Shown piece by piece: positions 27,901 to 40,958 of a DNA stretch of 64,000 nucleotides. This DNA is from Symbiodinium kawagutii (Eukaryota > Sar > Dinophyceae > Suessiales > Symbiodiniaceae), in the NCBI GenBank assembly GCA_009767595.1, contig VSDK01009736.1, positions 1 to 64,000 on the forward strand, read 5' to 3'. The translations under genes were made by a program, and so were the position numbers. The notes under the pieces were generated by a model. That model did no database searches. It saw nothing but the letters and a program-made list of their open reading frames with translations, and was not told the origin of the DNA. The stretch's first letter is position 1. Every line of letters begins with the position of its first letter.

Positions 27901-29720
27901 AAGCTAACAGGTAAAACTGAAACAATGACTGCTTCAGAGTCTTTATTTGGCAGAACATTTTATCAATTCACTTCAATGTTCCTGGCGACTGCGAAGGTGC
28001 CGATGACAATAATGATATCCGACCAAGAGCGAAATGAAACCCACTGCCAAATGCTGACATGTGCATGGGGTGTCTCCATTGCATCTGTGGGACTTCAGAT
28101 TGTGGCTGGTGGCTGCTGGCTTCTGCGCTCCGGGTCTGATCCAGGACGCAACCTTGCGAGCTCGGGGACGCACCCTGTGGAAACCAACATAGAGAGGGGG
28201 CTGCGATACTTTGACGGCAACCTTTCGGGATATGCTGCCACTCAGAACAGCGGCACCAAATAAAGTCAACTTGCTCGATTACTGGGAAAGTTTCAGACGC
28301 TTTTGATTGGAATTTCTGGCTTGCGTTGTGAGCTGATGTCATCTTCTAACCCAAATCGAAGTACAAACACTGACCCTTGATTCACTACCCAAGCGATTTG
28401 CATCGATTTGCTGGTTTCTTGACATACGTGGACACACTAAGTCAGCTCAGCTTGACCCACATAACGCCATTCCGGGATGACTCAGGTGACCAGCCATCCC
28501 AGGCCTTGGCTCGGCTGTGAGCTGCTAGCCGCAGCTCCTTCCTGGCAGACCGACGCCTCAAAGCAAAGGAAACCATAACAAGTATAGCTGCATTATAGCA
28601 AGAGTAGCCTCTTCATAGCAAAAACTGGTTCCCAAATATTGCAAAATCACTGCAAGGCTCTAGAAATTGCAAGAATCAAACGGTGAAGCTTTCGGGCACC
28701 CTTCTGATTACTTCACATCCCAAGCAAATCCATGGTCAACCACTTTCAAGTCTCTTCGAAGACAACCCCCGCTCACTGCCGTACTCTGACATGTCCCAGC
28801 TGGGCTCATCCGAGCATCAGATCGTTGCGATGCGGGACTGTCGGCTTCTGAGCTCTGCAGGGTCTCGTGGTAGACTTCGCTGCCTGACGCTTTGGATGCA
28901 CCTGCAGCAGCTGAAGACAACGGACCATGGAAAGGATGCCAGCTTGCAGGTCCACCTGCCCGTACTTGCCATTGATTTTTTCCAATTTCCCTGCATGGTG
29001 CCCATATGTGCCCATGACGGCCATCTCTTGGGTGATGAAACCGTGGCTTTCACCACGCCTTTGCGCTGCAATGAACTGCTGGCAACATCTCCTGACACGC
29101 TGCCCCAACCATGAGCAAGGTATGGTTCTCTACCTTCAACATTCCCCATGGGTTATCTACAAGTTGTAAGTGATCAAAAGAGAATACATTGTTTCCCTTC
29201 AGGTTCTCTAGCTTATAAGTGATCGGGAATGAAAAACGCAAGAGCAATGTCTTTGGGATCATTCTTTGGGGAGGCAGTCGATCGAACAAACGATGCTGAA
29301 CAACATCGCATCAGGGCTCCAGCGCGAAAGGCCAGACCACTGAGGGCTTGGAATGTAAGCGCCTTTTCGCAAGCCTTTCCATTGCAACTCATGTTCTCAC
29401 AACAACCAATGCCAGCTGGCAACCCCGTGACGCTCCCGGATGCTGGTTCTATGCATCTCCCATCCTTGGGTGGCAGCCCGCAGCGTCCGATCCAAAAGTC
29501 GTGGCAAATCCTGGAGACGATCCAACCATCACAAGCCTGTGGGTCAACCCACAGCTGCAGGCTGTCATTTCAATCGTTGCACTTAAACCTATCAAGACCT
29601 CCAAATTGGATTCACAACACTTGACTTGGATGCCATTGATCTTCCGCACTGCACTTTGCACAGCTCCTGGGCATACCCTGGCTGCGATGCTTGCGATGCC
29701 GTGCTGCAAGCGCAGCCCAT
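21907..29720 (-). CDS. Copy 2: N-myristoylated EF-hand / TIR-like / ankyrin-repeat protein, interrupted by a gap
   Basis: Exons: start about 29655-29720 (MGCACSTASQAS), linkers 28791-28901 and 28059-28174, EF-hand 27392-27521, 27227-27308, 26861-26940, about 26262-26363, about 25819-26029, the VSHFWGH exon at about 25609-25691, 25359-25445, 25018-25124, 24725-24818, 24367-24482, and the ankyrin exon from 24248 down to a stop at 21907-21909. Exons of 130, 87, 107, 94 and 116 bp have exactly the sizes found in copy 1, and the 82-bp exon matches too. One linker exon present in copies 0 and 1 is absent. The ankyrin exon holds at least nine repeats before a run of 912 N; one repeat is shortened by about 8 residues (GAEVTALSQAAFG) without loss of frame. 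After the gap, AMAAAAAGGHESVLALLLQH matches the copy 1 C-terminus but lies in a different frame from the part before the gap. Role as for copy 1. Confidence 0.72.
22001..22912. other. Assembly gap (912 N) inside the ankyrin exon of copy 2
   Basis: Run of N flanked by ankyrin coding on both sides, so it most likely hides further near-identical 99-bp repeats that did not assemble. The two flanks are out of frame with each other at this gap length. Confidence 0.98.
23102..23398 (-). repeat. Three near-identical 99-bp ankyrin units in copy 2
   Basis: The word CTCGCTCATGG recurs at 23102, 23201 and 23300 with almost no change between units, encoding GHERVVKLLLEHG followed by ADARAASNDGVTALMGAAA each time. 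Other units in the array differ much more, so this is a recent expansion or gene conversion. Confidence 0.92.
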
Positions 29721-30388
29721 CGGTGCCACTGACTGCGCGACCAAAATTAAAAGACTACCCGCACTTTTGGCGGCGTTGGAAAATCGCAAAACTTGAGCAC
29801 AGTGGCCGCGCCGAAGGATTTGCTCATCTCAACCTGAGAGAATGTGTGAAATGCCACTCACAGCTGTAGTAAAATTAAACAAATGGCGTTTGAAAGTTGC
29901 AGGAAGAAAAGTTCAGCCCTACCCACCCTGCAACAACTCTCACCCTGTGCCTGCAAGGATTCTCTTGGAGGGGGCCTCCAGTTGCAGAGTTCAGGTCTCC
30001 AACAAATAGCGCAGCTGGCTCTGCCCCACAAAATGCACACCAGGGTGGGCATGATCTTGCAGACTTGCGATTCCTATCCCTATTTTCCACTGCTATGCAC
30101 TCAGTACCGACGTACCAATACTACACGGCCAATTTACTGACCACACCCAAGGACAGCCGCATTTTTCCAGGTTCCAGTGGCTGGTGCAGCGCGCATGAGC
30201 CTGGCCAATTCCAAGGAGGTGACAAAATGGAAAAACGAATCTTCCAATGGCATAGTCATAGTAACGCCGTAGATGGCATGACCGCCCCAGTTTTACAATG
30301 CTGATCCATGCTGATCTATGCTGATCAATTTCTTTTGAAACAAAATGGAATTGATTCAAAGCAATGCACTACTGTAGATTTCAGGTCG

Positions 30389-33300
30389 CTAGCGGCACAG
30401 CTGGCGCTCGCACGCTGAAGGGCTAGAAATGCCCGGCCGTGCCCGGCCGCTGAACCCCAACATGGCCTCCTTCAGCTGCTGGTTGAACTCCAGCACGATG
30501 CTCCTGCTGGCGCATCCGTGCTTGGCTGCATCGCAGTAAGCAGGGGTTTCAACCAGGGTAAGAATTAGGTTAGCGCATAGGCTCATAGGGTGAGCTCCGA
30601 AAGTCACAAGCCTAGGTCAGGAACAACGGGAGATCCGTTTCAGAATAAATGACCAAGCTTTGAAGGTTCATCACCAGCTCTTCAGGAAAAAGTTCGCAGT
30701 CGATTCATATAGATCTTTCTTTATGCATTCAATAAAGCCAGGACAAATCTCAAGACTCGCATCACTCTAAAAACGAACATGTGCTCTGTTCTTATATAAT
30801 GGTTATTTCCTGGGCCGCCATGGATGATAACCATCCCGCCATGTTTCGCTTCCAGCTTACTTTCCCAAAGCGCAATCACCTGATGGATATCCTCTGTTGC
30901 AAGGTTTGAACATCCTGCAAGTAGCCAAGTTGTGATAACTGCTCAGTGGGGGCTGGAGTTGCGAAGAGATTGCCTATGGACATCCACTGAAGGGCGCTTC
31001 AAAGTAATGCCATTCAGATCCATTCAGTGTTGATATCCAAGTAGTTTGTCAAACATGCAGCGCAATCACTTGAAAAGCATTGGCGATTGATGCCACCAGA
31101 AGGAAAAACGGAAGTTTCCAGCTACTCACAGGGCTACCATCGTAGTTTTTATTCCTCTCACTTGGAATACTGCATCCGCTGTGAATGGCGGCATGTAGTA
31201 ATTAGGCCTCTGCCAACAACCGCATGGATACAACGCTTGGGGTGAGCACAACATTAAAAACTGCCCGGGCGCAAATCCTAGCAAAGGTAGCTTTCCCGTT
31301 GATTCCTGAAATGTTCAGCAGTTGTTCAGGTATACGACCTGCTTGTACTTGGTGGGCATATGGGCATATCCAAAGTACAGCATAAGGTGCGCCCCCAACG
31401 CATCAGTGACCCCTCTTGGGAATGCTTCAGGGTGCCCCAGGGCCCCATGGCTATACCGAATTCCGAGGTCCTCGAAAGCTTGGCAACGCGGTCGTAGGTG
31501 ACCAGGCCATTGACTTCCTGAAGGGGATGGTCAGGGGAATGATGATGGCAAGTGATCATCAAGTGGTTTAAGGGAATGTTGATGACCAAATAATTATCGT
31601 CAGTAATGGTTGGATTATCGTTAGTAATGGTTGGTGATGGCTGTTCGGGGGATGATGATGGCTAATAATTGTGATTCGTAATGGTTGGCTAACGATGGTT
31701 CATGATGGAAAATGATTGCTAATAGGTGATTGATAACGATTGCTGCTAGTCTAATAATCAGCCCAAGGTCACCACCTAATCAATGGTCTTTGACTGCCAA
31801 TCATTTTCCGATCAATAGTACCAACTAGTTCGTCGTGCTTCATCAATGCCACTTTTGGGAACATCATCTTGATCCAAATGGGTTAATGATGATAAACAGC
31901 GTAATGTTTTTTTGTGACTGGCTGACGCAACAGTACTAAGTAATGCTCAGCCGGTTGCTGCGAAGACTGAAGCAACCCAATCAGGCAACCCATCAACCCA
32001 GCGCAAATGGGCGGCAGCGAACTTATAATATGTACTGTACTTGTCATGAAATGATCAAGTTACAAGGTAGAAAAGACGTAACTTGTTACTGTAACCGTTG
32101 TTAACCCATCACTCACAATTGATCGTTGTTATCTAACTTGTGCAGTTCACAGTTCATGAGAACAATCCAATTTAACATGGAGTTTTATGGGGACCAAAGC
32201 CACAGCGGTGCGACCATTGAGGCCGTTCTTGATTGGGGGAGAGCTTGCCATTTGATTTGGAGAATCTTAAATGTGTGCTTTCGTATGCTCATACCTTGTG
32301 TATGTAGCAGCGCACTGGCCCTGAAGTCTTCACACACTGTCCTCCTCAATGTCATTCCACTGAGTGTAAACCTCGGTCGCACCGGCTGAGCCCCCACTCC
32401 GTTTTCCTATTTTTTGGGCGTTTCTCGGGATAGATGGGATCCCCAAACAGATGGTTGCACTACCATACATGATTTATATTGGATGATGTGGGGGGAACCC
32501 CATTTTGAGAAAGGAATTGGTGATAATAATCACTGTAGTCCAAATTGATACCCATCCAAACACGCGAGCACAGGTGAGTAAAAACGAACGTACAGTAATT
32601 AACATTCCTACAAATGCATCAAACAATACATGTAACAAAATAAAACTGAATGCAAGTGTAAGTGTGTGTGTGGCACTATCACCTGGTCATATTCCCATGA
32701 TTTGATGGGTCTTAGATTTTCCTCGCTCATGGTTGCCGCAAACCTACCATGCATTTATAACCCATCATGAGGATATCTACATTTAATTCATTCTATGATG
32801 TCGCGCCATGCTTCTAAATATGTCAGGCTATTTCACCTGGAGAAACTGTTTTTAAATGTTCAGTAGCAATTCATGGCCTATCGTACCAATCAAAAACATC
32901 TCCAAAAATATCTATGCTGCTCGCTTGCTGCTTGCGCACGGTTGACTACCGGACCAGATTTGAGATGTCGAGCATATACCAATTGCGAATGGGCAGCTCT
33001 TTGTCAAACAACGACAGCAACAAACAACACAGCGAAGAACAACAACAAGAATGACAACAATCAGAAACAATAACTAATAACAACAACAATAATAATAACA
33101 ATTAACAACAATAACAATAACAACAACAATAACAGCAACAATTCTTAGCTCCAAAAGCCCCGCCAACAGCAACTCCGCCATGGCTCCACTCCAGAGATCC
33201 AGTTTTCACATGGAGGGTACCTTGGGATACCCCCACCGTCAAGACCCCCTTGATAATTTTTTAAATCTATCTGGCATACCTCGACGTCTGAATTGGAATA

Positions 33301-36300
33301 ATTATCCATAACTAGTTGAGTTGATTGACTGAATATCTATCCACATACCTTCCAGTTCAACATCCATTAATTATCCAGGGACCTTTTAGATCAGCACCCA
33401 AAAACTATCTGGGATGTTGTGGGTCGAAATCATTTAGAATCAAACCCCGCCATTAAATATCATAACATATCAATCTATTTACATATATATAACCTAAATA
33501 TCATACTCCAATTCAATCCATCCAACTCCTTCAATATCCATCTGAATCCATCGTATCCCATGACATATCATCATCAATCATATTCCATCATCATCCATCC
33601 AAATCATTCCAAATCCATTCAAGCCATTCCAAGCCACCGGCATCAATTTTCTTCTATTTTCTTCATTTTTGCTTCCACCTGCTCGATCCTGCTTGTATCA
33701 TCTCGTTCATTTCGAACTATTTAACCCCAGTTTGGATCGCGAATACTCGCGAACACTCTATGGGGATCCTGTGGCGAACAAGGATAAGCTGTGCCTAAGG
33801 ATCTGTCATGGTGGCTCTTGGGGCTGGTATGGCCTAATTGGGTCTTATCCAAGGGTATTGTGGATGTCACATACCCCATGATAATTTTTTCGAATGCCTC
33901 TTTGGGTGGATTGATGTTGGCTGCCACCATGGATGATTTACGCAATTGGGCCATGGTGGCCGAATTTTTGCCATACACGATACTACACCCAACCCCACCA
34001 TAGGCCCGTCAAAGATCCATCTTAGACCCAATATGGGCCCGTGCTGTGTTCCGAAAAGTCATTCTACCCCATCATAAACCCATCATAGACTCAACATGTG
34101 GCATTTTTGAGAAATGCCTGTGTTGGCTCTGGGTTGATGACCTTGTTGTGACACCCGTGTGTAAATTACCCAGGTATACCCACCACATACTTTCAGGACA
34201 GCTGGATAAAAATAAATAACAATTTAATTATCCAAAAACAAATTATCCACAACCCACGGTACACCTAGATAAATTTACTCATGGTACGGGGCATGTTTTC
34301 ACAGAACAGATCCTGCAAGCGCTCGCCCAACGACAGCAGCCGCTGTGCAAGCTCCTGCGCCGGGAGGACCAGTGACACCATGACGGTGGAGATGATGCTT
34401 CACGGTGATTTGCAGGTGTAGACATGCAATTTAGAGATGGATAGATACATAACAAAGTTATGTACTGATAAAGGCCTAGTTTCTAAAGATATGCAGATGC
34501 AGCACCTGCTTTCCATCCTTGCCCGAGGGATGTATCTACATGTGCCCCTGCACCTGGCAGTTCCACCAAGCAATCCGAAATTTGATCACATGGTGACTTG
34601 AGGAAATGTCCAGCTTCATTCGCGGTGCCCGCCCCGCAAAGCCTCTGCGGTGAAGCTGACGTTCCTTAGTTCAACAAATTAGGCAGGTCGCAACACACAT
34701 CTGCGCAGGGAAAAGCGGCAGAATTGATGGATAAAACCAGGGAACATCCCAAAGGCAACATCTTAGGGTCAAAAGTTGGCAGCTGGTTGACTCCCAATAT
34801 CTGTCCATTTGTCAATTATAGCGTTTCAACATGTGCCTTAACCATCTTTTATCCTCCCAAGCGGTAGAGGATGCTCTCCGTCAACAGTATCGCCCAGCTT
34901 CCCATAGGCCCATGACGTTTCCGGCGACCACTCATGGCCCTTGGAAATCCAAGGGGCTCTGCATGTGAGGGCGGGGGTCAGGCAACTCTTCGTGGTACCC
35001 CACTGAAGGCGTGATGACGAAAACATTCCATCCACATGAAGTTTAGCAAACACAAACTGTTTACCAGCCTGAATCTTTCAAGATCTTCCAAGTATATAAT
35101 CTTCTCATAAATCCCTGGTTTTGATCAACACTTCGCTGGGTATTGTCTTTCAAGAAACTGTTCGTCCATGTTCTGATGGTGATGCCTCGACGATGGCCGG
35201 TTTGCTGCACCTGAATTCTTTTATCTTCTTTTGCCACAGTTGATCTTCCAACCAACATGTTTCAACTATCCAGGGCTGGTTGCTAACACCGCGGGGGGTG
35301 GTTGATACATGTTGAGGAAGAACTGCTCAAAGGTTGAGTCCACAAAGTGGAGAGCATGACCAGTTGATAAAACCAGCACGAAAGACAGGAACCAATTGAT
35401 CACACTGATAAAGCCTTCCTGTAGCCAGGTGGTTTAAAAACAAACCAAATCCATTGACTGGAACCAATTGCTCACACCTACTGACCCGTGACTGCTGCAG
35501 GCGAGGAAAGTTTATCTCAGGACCACCGCCAGGTGGTGGCAGCTACGACCTGCGCCGCAACTGAGGGCGGCGCCTCCAAGCCCAGGGCGCGACCCGCTGG
35601 CGCCACAACTGGAAGGTGGTGCGCCTTGGACCAGGGCGGCCGTGGTGGATCCCCATGGTGGTCGAGTCGTTCCCGGGTTCCCTTCAGCTTAACCATGGTG
35701 AACAAAGCTGGGAGAGAACCAAGATTCAAGCCTAGTAGGCTGTAGTTACAATCAAAATATGTAAGACACGATGTGTTCAACATCATAAAATCCAAATGAT
35801 GCCAAGACTGGATGACTTGTTTCCTGACTCTTTGGGCTATCTTTGCAGGTGAGCCGTCCGTTGCAGCATCAACCCACAGCTCCAAGTAGGGCCCAGATCT
35901 GCCCTACTCAGTGGTGAAGCCAAGCTGCAAGCCGTCATACCTCCATTCCAAGAAGCAGCTGGCTGGGGGGGGTGTCTACCGGCAAACTGCTGTGCTAACA
36001 TGACAACAATGGAGCTCTCCAGCCCTCAACCATGACATCAGCGGTTCGTTTTCCAAAGACCAGGTTGCATATATCCACACACCAAGTACTGAACTGGAAG
36101 CCCTACCTCGGAGAGAAAAAAACGCATAAAGGCATTCTCAAAGTAGCATCAGAAATGTGGGACAATGGCAAAGAGATTGTTAATCATTCGCACGTATTGG
36201 CCACCCAGAACCATGAATGATGAGGTATTTAGGGCAAAGTTCCTTTTTCGGGATCCCAAATGGTGTGTTTTCACAACCTGTTTCAGGGCATGTAACATCA

Positions 36301-36911
36301 TGCTTCCTTCATCTTTGTTCTAATCTTGCCAAGTCTGAGCTCCCAATAGAAAGGCATTCCCGCGATGTTCCGCAAATCGTTGTGGGCACAAAGGGTCATT
36401 CCTTCCCAACCCACACAAGTTACTGTGGATAACACCCTCCTTGTCTGCTTAGTGGTTGAGCCCCGTTCCGAAAACAGCAGCGTGCTCCACCTTGAAACAT
36501 CCCAAGAATGCTGGAGAATACAACTGTTGCTGACAGCGCCAAGCGGTGCCACGCAGATATCCTTCGTGGCTGTCATGGATATATCGCTAGTTAGTTTCGT
36601 TGACCAACCCTGGTGACCAACCCAAGTCGCCAGGGCTGCCCCAGGGCCCCATGCCACCGGCCGCACCGGCGACCTGCGTGTCTTTGGCAGCGCTGTCCAG
36701 GAATTCATTGGCCGATTCCAAGTCCTTCAAGTTCTTCAACTCGATCTCCAACGCTTGGGGTTCAAGCACTTTCCTAACAATTTGACCGCTGGAAGTTGCC
36801 AAGGACACAACACAAGCGACAAAACAGCGGCTTTGATGCGACTTTATGATCGTCGTCAATAATGATACCAATAGCCATCACGTCAACATTAATCACCGCC
36901 AGAACGAACAA

Positions 36912-36982
<71 letters not shown>

Positions 36983-37148
36983 CCATCACCATCATCAGCA
37001 TCATCAGCAGCATCATCAGCATCATCAGCATCATCACCATCACCATCATCAGCATCATCAGCATCACCATCATCAGCATCATCAGCATCATCATCAGCAT
37101 CATCAGCATCATCANNNNNNNNNNNNNNNNNNNNNNNNNNNNNNNNNN

Positions 37149-37217
<69 letters not shown>

Positions 37218-38474
37218 AGCAAATCACTGCCACACTTAAACTCCAGAAGTTGTCACGTGGTGTGCACATCACCAGAAGGATCCAGCACGCCACTCACTCA
37301 TCACCAGCACCACCGGCATCTGTCCGCCAGGCATCGTTCCGTTTCCTGCGCCCGGAGCAGCTTTTGCCGCTCCAACTTCAGCGTGTCGCTGTTCAGCGCC
37401 AGGATGGCACCTGCGGGGACATGGGGTTCCCCAAAGGTAGGGACCGGAAGAAGGTCGACCAAAACATCACCAAACATGATATCTCTGATATCTCTTCAAG
37501 GATTTTTACTAGTTTAGGGTGACTTTGGGAGAAAATATGTGCATTACATTTGCGTTTCTCCACTGCAGCATGTAGGTCATCCATGGTAGGATAACACACC
37601 AACACCTGTACAACTTGGACCCCTTCTGCTTCCCAAAAATGGACAAACCAAATGTTTTGTTATCCAAGGCCAGAGACCAGTACCAAAAAAGGAACAGAAA
37701 TGGATCCATTGGATAGGTCAAATGCCATGGCCTTTGCTCAGGCCACTTTCTTGTGCGACCTTGTGCGGCAAGGCCGAAGGCATGACCAAACATCAATGGG
37801 TTTCTTGAAAAAGTCGACTCTGCAACGGCTAGCTCTGGTCGAGGAAGGTTGATGCAAGCTGATGGTGATGATATTTGATGGTCAGTTCCTGATTGATGAA
37901 AAACATGACGAGGACGATGAGGATACCCATGATGAGTACTCATTCTAAAGAAAATTGGAAAGGGAACAACGCAAACTCCATCCATCACAACCCGCGGCCA
38001 CTTGACTCCGACTCAGTGAAGTCTGCTGGGATATTTAGCACATCAGATTTACCGTGCCCATGGCCCCACCACGCTGTACCAAGTGACCATGGCCAGCTGC
38101 TGATTTTGGTTTTCCTTGGTTTCGGTCAAGAGGTGTTCTCGCGCGCGTCTGGCTGCGGCCAATAAATCTCTTCTCTTGGCCTCAAAGAAGTCAAACCTGT
38201 CAGCAGGTGGGTTACCAGGTAGTGAGTGGCATTCCAATCAAAAAGAAGAACCCCCTCAACATTTGGGTCAAGACAACTGATTGCTGCTTTGACCAACTTC
38301 TCACTTCGTCCACATGGATTAAAGTGATGATCCTACATAGTTTGATGAAGTTTCTCAACAAAACGCAACGCACATCAACAAACAAACAGTTTCCAAATGA
38401 TTCACATCTCCAGCCTCAGGTTCACCAAGCGTGGCGACAGGTGCTTGTCTTTGAAGGCCTCCACCTTTTCATGG
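30389..38474 (-). CDS. Unrecognised multi-exon gene with helical, charged exons (partial model)
   Basis: Supported exons, 5' to 3': 38406-38474 (HEKVEAFKDKHLSPRLVNLR), 38088-38196 (FDFFEAKRRDLLAAARRARE, then HLLTETKENQNQQLA), 37314-37410 (AILALNSDTLKLERQKLLRA), 36622-36788 (IVRKVLEPQALEIELKNLKD, then LESANEFLDSAAKD and a Gly-rich end), possibly about 35,800-35,885 (LELWVDAATDGSPAKIAQ), 34297-34390 (LPAQELAQRLLSLGERLQDL), possibly about 31,330-31,515, and a last exon about 30389-30540 (SIVLEFNQQLKEAMLGFS) ending in TAG. The first four have clean AG acceptors and GT donors. The protein would be mostly alpha-helical or coiled-coil. I do not recognise the family, and the 5' end is not found. All pieces may not belong to one transcript. 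Confidence 0.45.
33000..33146. repeat. (AAC/AAT)n A-rich simple repeat
   Basis: Dense AACAAC, AATAAT and ACAACA triplets over about 145 bp in the unique segment between array copies. Confidence 0.85.
36912..37214. repeat. (CAT/CAG)n microsatellite containing a 34-N gap
   Basis: CATCAT runs interspersed with CAGCAT and CACCAT blocks; N at 37,115-37,148. It lies in an intron of the unrecognised minus-strand gene, between its exons at 36,788 and 37,314. On the plus strand it is CAT, so on that gene's coding strand it reads ATG/GAT repeats. It is not positionally homologous to the three spacer (GAT)n tracts. Confidence 0.95.
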
Positions 38475-40871
38475 CTGAGACAGGGACCCCGGAGAGAAAG
38501 TTAATGATTATCCCTGCCCTTCAAAGGGAGGGAACCTATAACTTCATTCAGGTTGGACATGATGAACATGTGGAAAATTGTGGGAATGGCCGGGAAGGAA
38601 GCTTCGACTCCGACCAAAAACCCTGAATGAATCTGCAAAAGTGTTTGATAGGTCTGGACCCGCCTCCGATGATTGGAAAGCATGGTGAACATGGATTTGC
38701 GAGGTCATTTAAGAAGCCCACACATGAAGGTTTAGTACCAATTGAAACCAATTTCATAGCGGGGATCAACAACAAACATCAACAAATGATCTTGTTCAAT
38801 ATTGATCTCAATGATTCCCAATCAGGGGAGAGCCTTCAACCACAGCAGCGATATGAAGCCATATATCTGGAATGTTGAAAACCATATCCGACATGTCGAA
38901 ATAGCATATACAAATTTGGAATGAGTAAAACCTAAAATTGCAACCAAGCTCACACAACTTGTTGTCCAGATTCGAGCCCAACTCAGCACCACTGAACATT
39001 CAGCAAAGCCACAGGCTTATAGATGAGCTCCTCCGGTAGAATGCCCTCTTGCCTTCACAGAGGAAGCGGATCAATGATGTTGCAGGTGCGAAAGTTGACC
39101 ATAGTGCTTAGCATTCGTGAACCTCAGCCACAAATATTATCACATATTGAAGATCCTCGGTAGTTACCAAGGGTTCTACTGCAAATTAGTTCAATCATTT
39201 CCCTGGACAAAGCCCCAGCAAAAGCAGAAACCACAGAACAACGACGTCATGACACCCACCAAGATGTGGCCAGGGTGCTTGCATGCTTGCAAGGATCGAG
39301 GCGTTGAGATCACTGCCTGAGATGAGAAAGCGGCATGTTCATTCAGGGAAACCTACACATGTTCCATCTTATCCAAGTGCAATGTGTACCAATTTGTTTG
39401 GAGGAATCAATGTGTTAGATTCATGCTTCATGAGGCAAGCTCCATTTCTTTTTGGGACCCTTACGCGATTGTGATGCAACATGGTGATCACACGTCAAAG
39501 CCCTGCTGTGGGTTCAATTGCAATGCGTAGTGGACTGCATGAGATTCAGAAGTGTGAGAATTAAGAAAACAAGGATATTGCTCGATCGATAAGCACTAGG
39601 CAACACTTAGTGGGAACAGTGAATGTGCATGTACATCCCGTCAAAAGAACTCACATGAGCAAAACCAAGCTTGTTGCATTGATCAAAACGAGGTCAGTCA
39701 GTTTGTCTGTTCACTTGTATGATAGGTTTTGTTCAAGTACTGACGTGCCACGGTCAAGGTTTGATACTGCCAGCATCTGCCAGCATTTCATCGTTGGCAA
39801 CAATCCTGATTGATGCTAGTTCTGCCAGTATCGGCTAGTTACAATCTGGGAAGCATATTGGGAATGGACAATTGAGTTCTTCCATAGTCTTGGAGCCATT
39901 GCCCAAGAAGTAGTGCAACATTTTGAAACTAAAGATGGATGATACACGGAAACAATTGGTGTGTACAATGTGCAGCGTCCAATGCAGGCGTTCTATGGGG
40001 AGGATGTGGCTCCAAGAAAAGGCGAAAATGAGGAACAACGGTGCCAAGAGGCGTCAATGAGGAGCATCTACCAGTACATTGGGAAGGTTGAGTGGCCAAT
40101 GTTTGGGCAATACCTAGATTCACCATCCTACACCATCCATATGAATGGGCGAAGAATTGAAAATGATAGTACCATATTACCAACCAGCGATTGAATCATA
40201 TCCGCGACCCATGCACCGTTCCAGCCTTGGGATTGTTCTCATCGAAGGTCAACAGCGAATTCGCCATGGCACCCCGACCCGTGGCACCCGGGGCCCTGGA
40301 TCCGCCCAACTGGCAGCGGTGAAAGCTGGTGACTGCAACAGTGCCCCTAGCAGGTCCTAACAAAACGGTTGGTGAAAAGGATGCGATTCCATTGCGTCAA
40401 TGTGCTCTCCCATGCCCTTGGCACGCATGGCCTACTTGCTTCACAGATGTCTACGGAATGAAAGTCCAACGGTCCAACAAAGGTCTTGGAGTCCTAGAGG
40501 TGCCCACTACCAGAAGAATCCTACTCAAGCGGCTGCATGGTCACAACCAGCTAGTTAAGCCTTTGCCCTGCCGCAAATATAGTCTTTTTTGGTTGTATGA
40601 CTACGGTATAACACATATAATTTCAAGCTACTATGTTCGTAAATATATTTGCGACTTTATGCAACCGCCACGTTGCAACACAACAAGAAGCACCCTTTCC
40701 CAAGAACAGCCCCCAAACATCATGGGCTGAGCGGGACATGTTTTTTTCGCAATCAGGACTATCCTCATAGGCACCGTGCAATAAAAACAAAGCATTCAAC
40801 AAGTCCTTGATTGACAAATATCAGAACCTAGGAACATCGATAATTCAGAGAAACCAATAAACAAATAGGAA

Positions 40872-40958
<87 letters not shown>

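Larger units (their letters stand above)
29886..40270. other. 10.4-kb segment unique to the spacer of copy 2
   Basis: Homology to the other repeat units stops at about 29,885 (after CACAGCTGT...AACAAATGG) and resumes at about 40,275 (GGCCCTGGATCCGCC... against 20,483). The intervening DNA has no counterpart in the spacers of copies 0 and 1. It carries a different gene on the same strand (30,389-38,474), A-rich and CAT repeats, and long stretches (30.6-34.2 and 38.5-40.2 kb) where I see little coding. I found no terminal inverted repeats or target duplication at its ends. Confidence 0.7.

Noticed and set aside
36298-36616. Overlapping plus and minus frames near 36.3-36.6 kb
   Set aside because: Both strands are about equally open and neither continues into a supported exon; only the exon at 36,622-36,788 was kept.
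39961-40191. 77-codon plus frame (MQAFYGEDVAPRKGENEEQ)
   Set aside because: Protein-like composition but no splice partner, family or paralogue; it sits alone among minus-strand genes.
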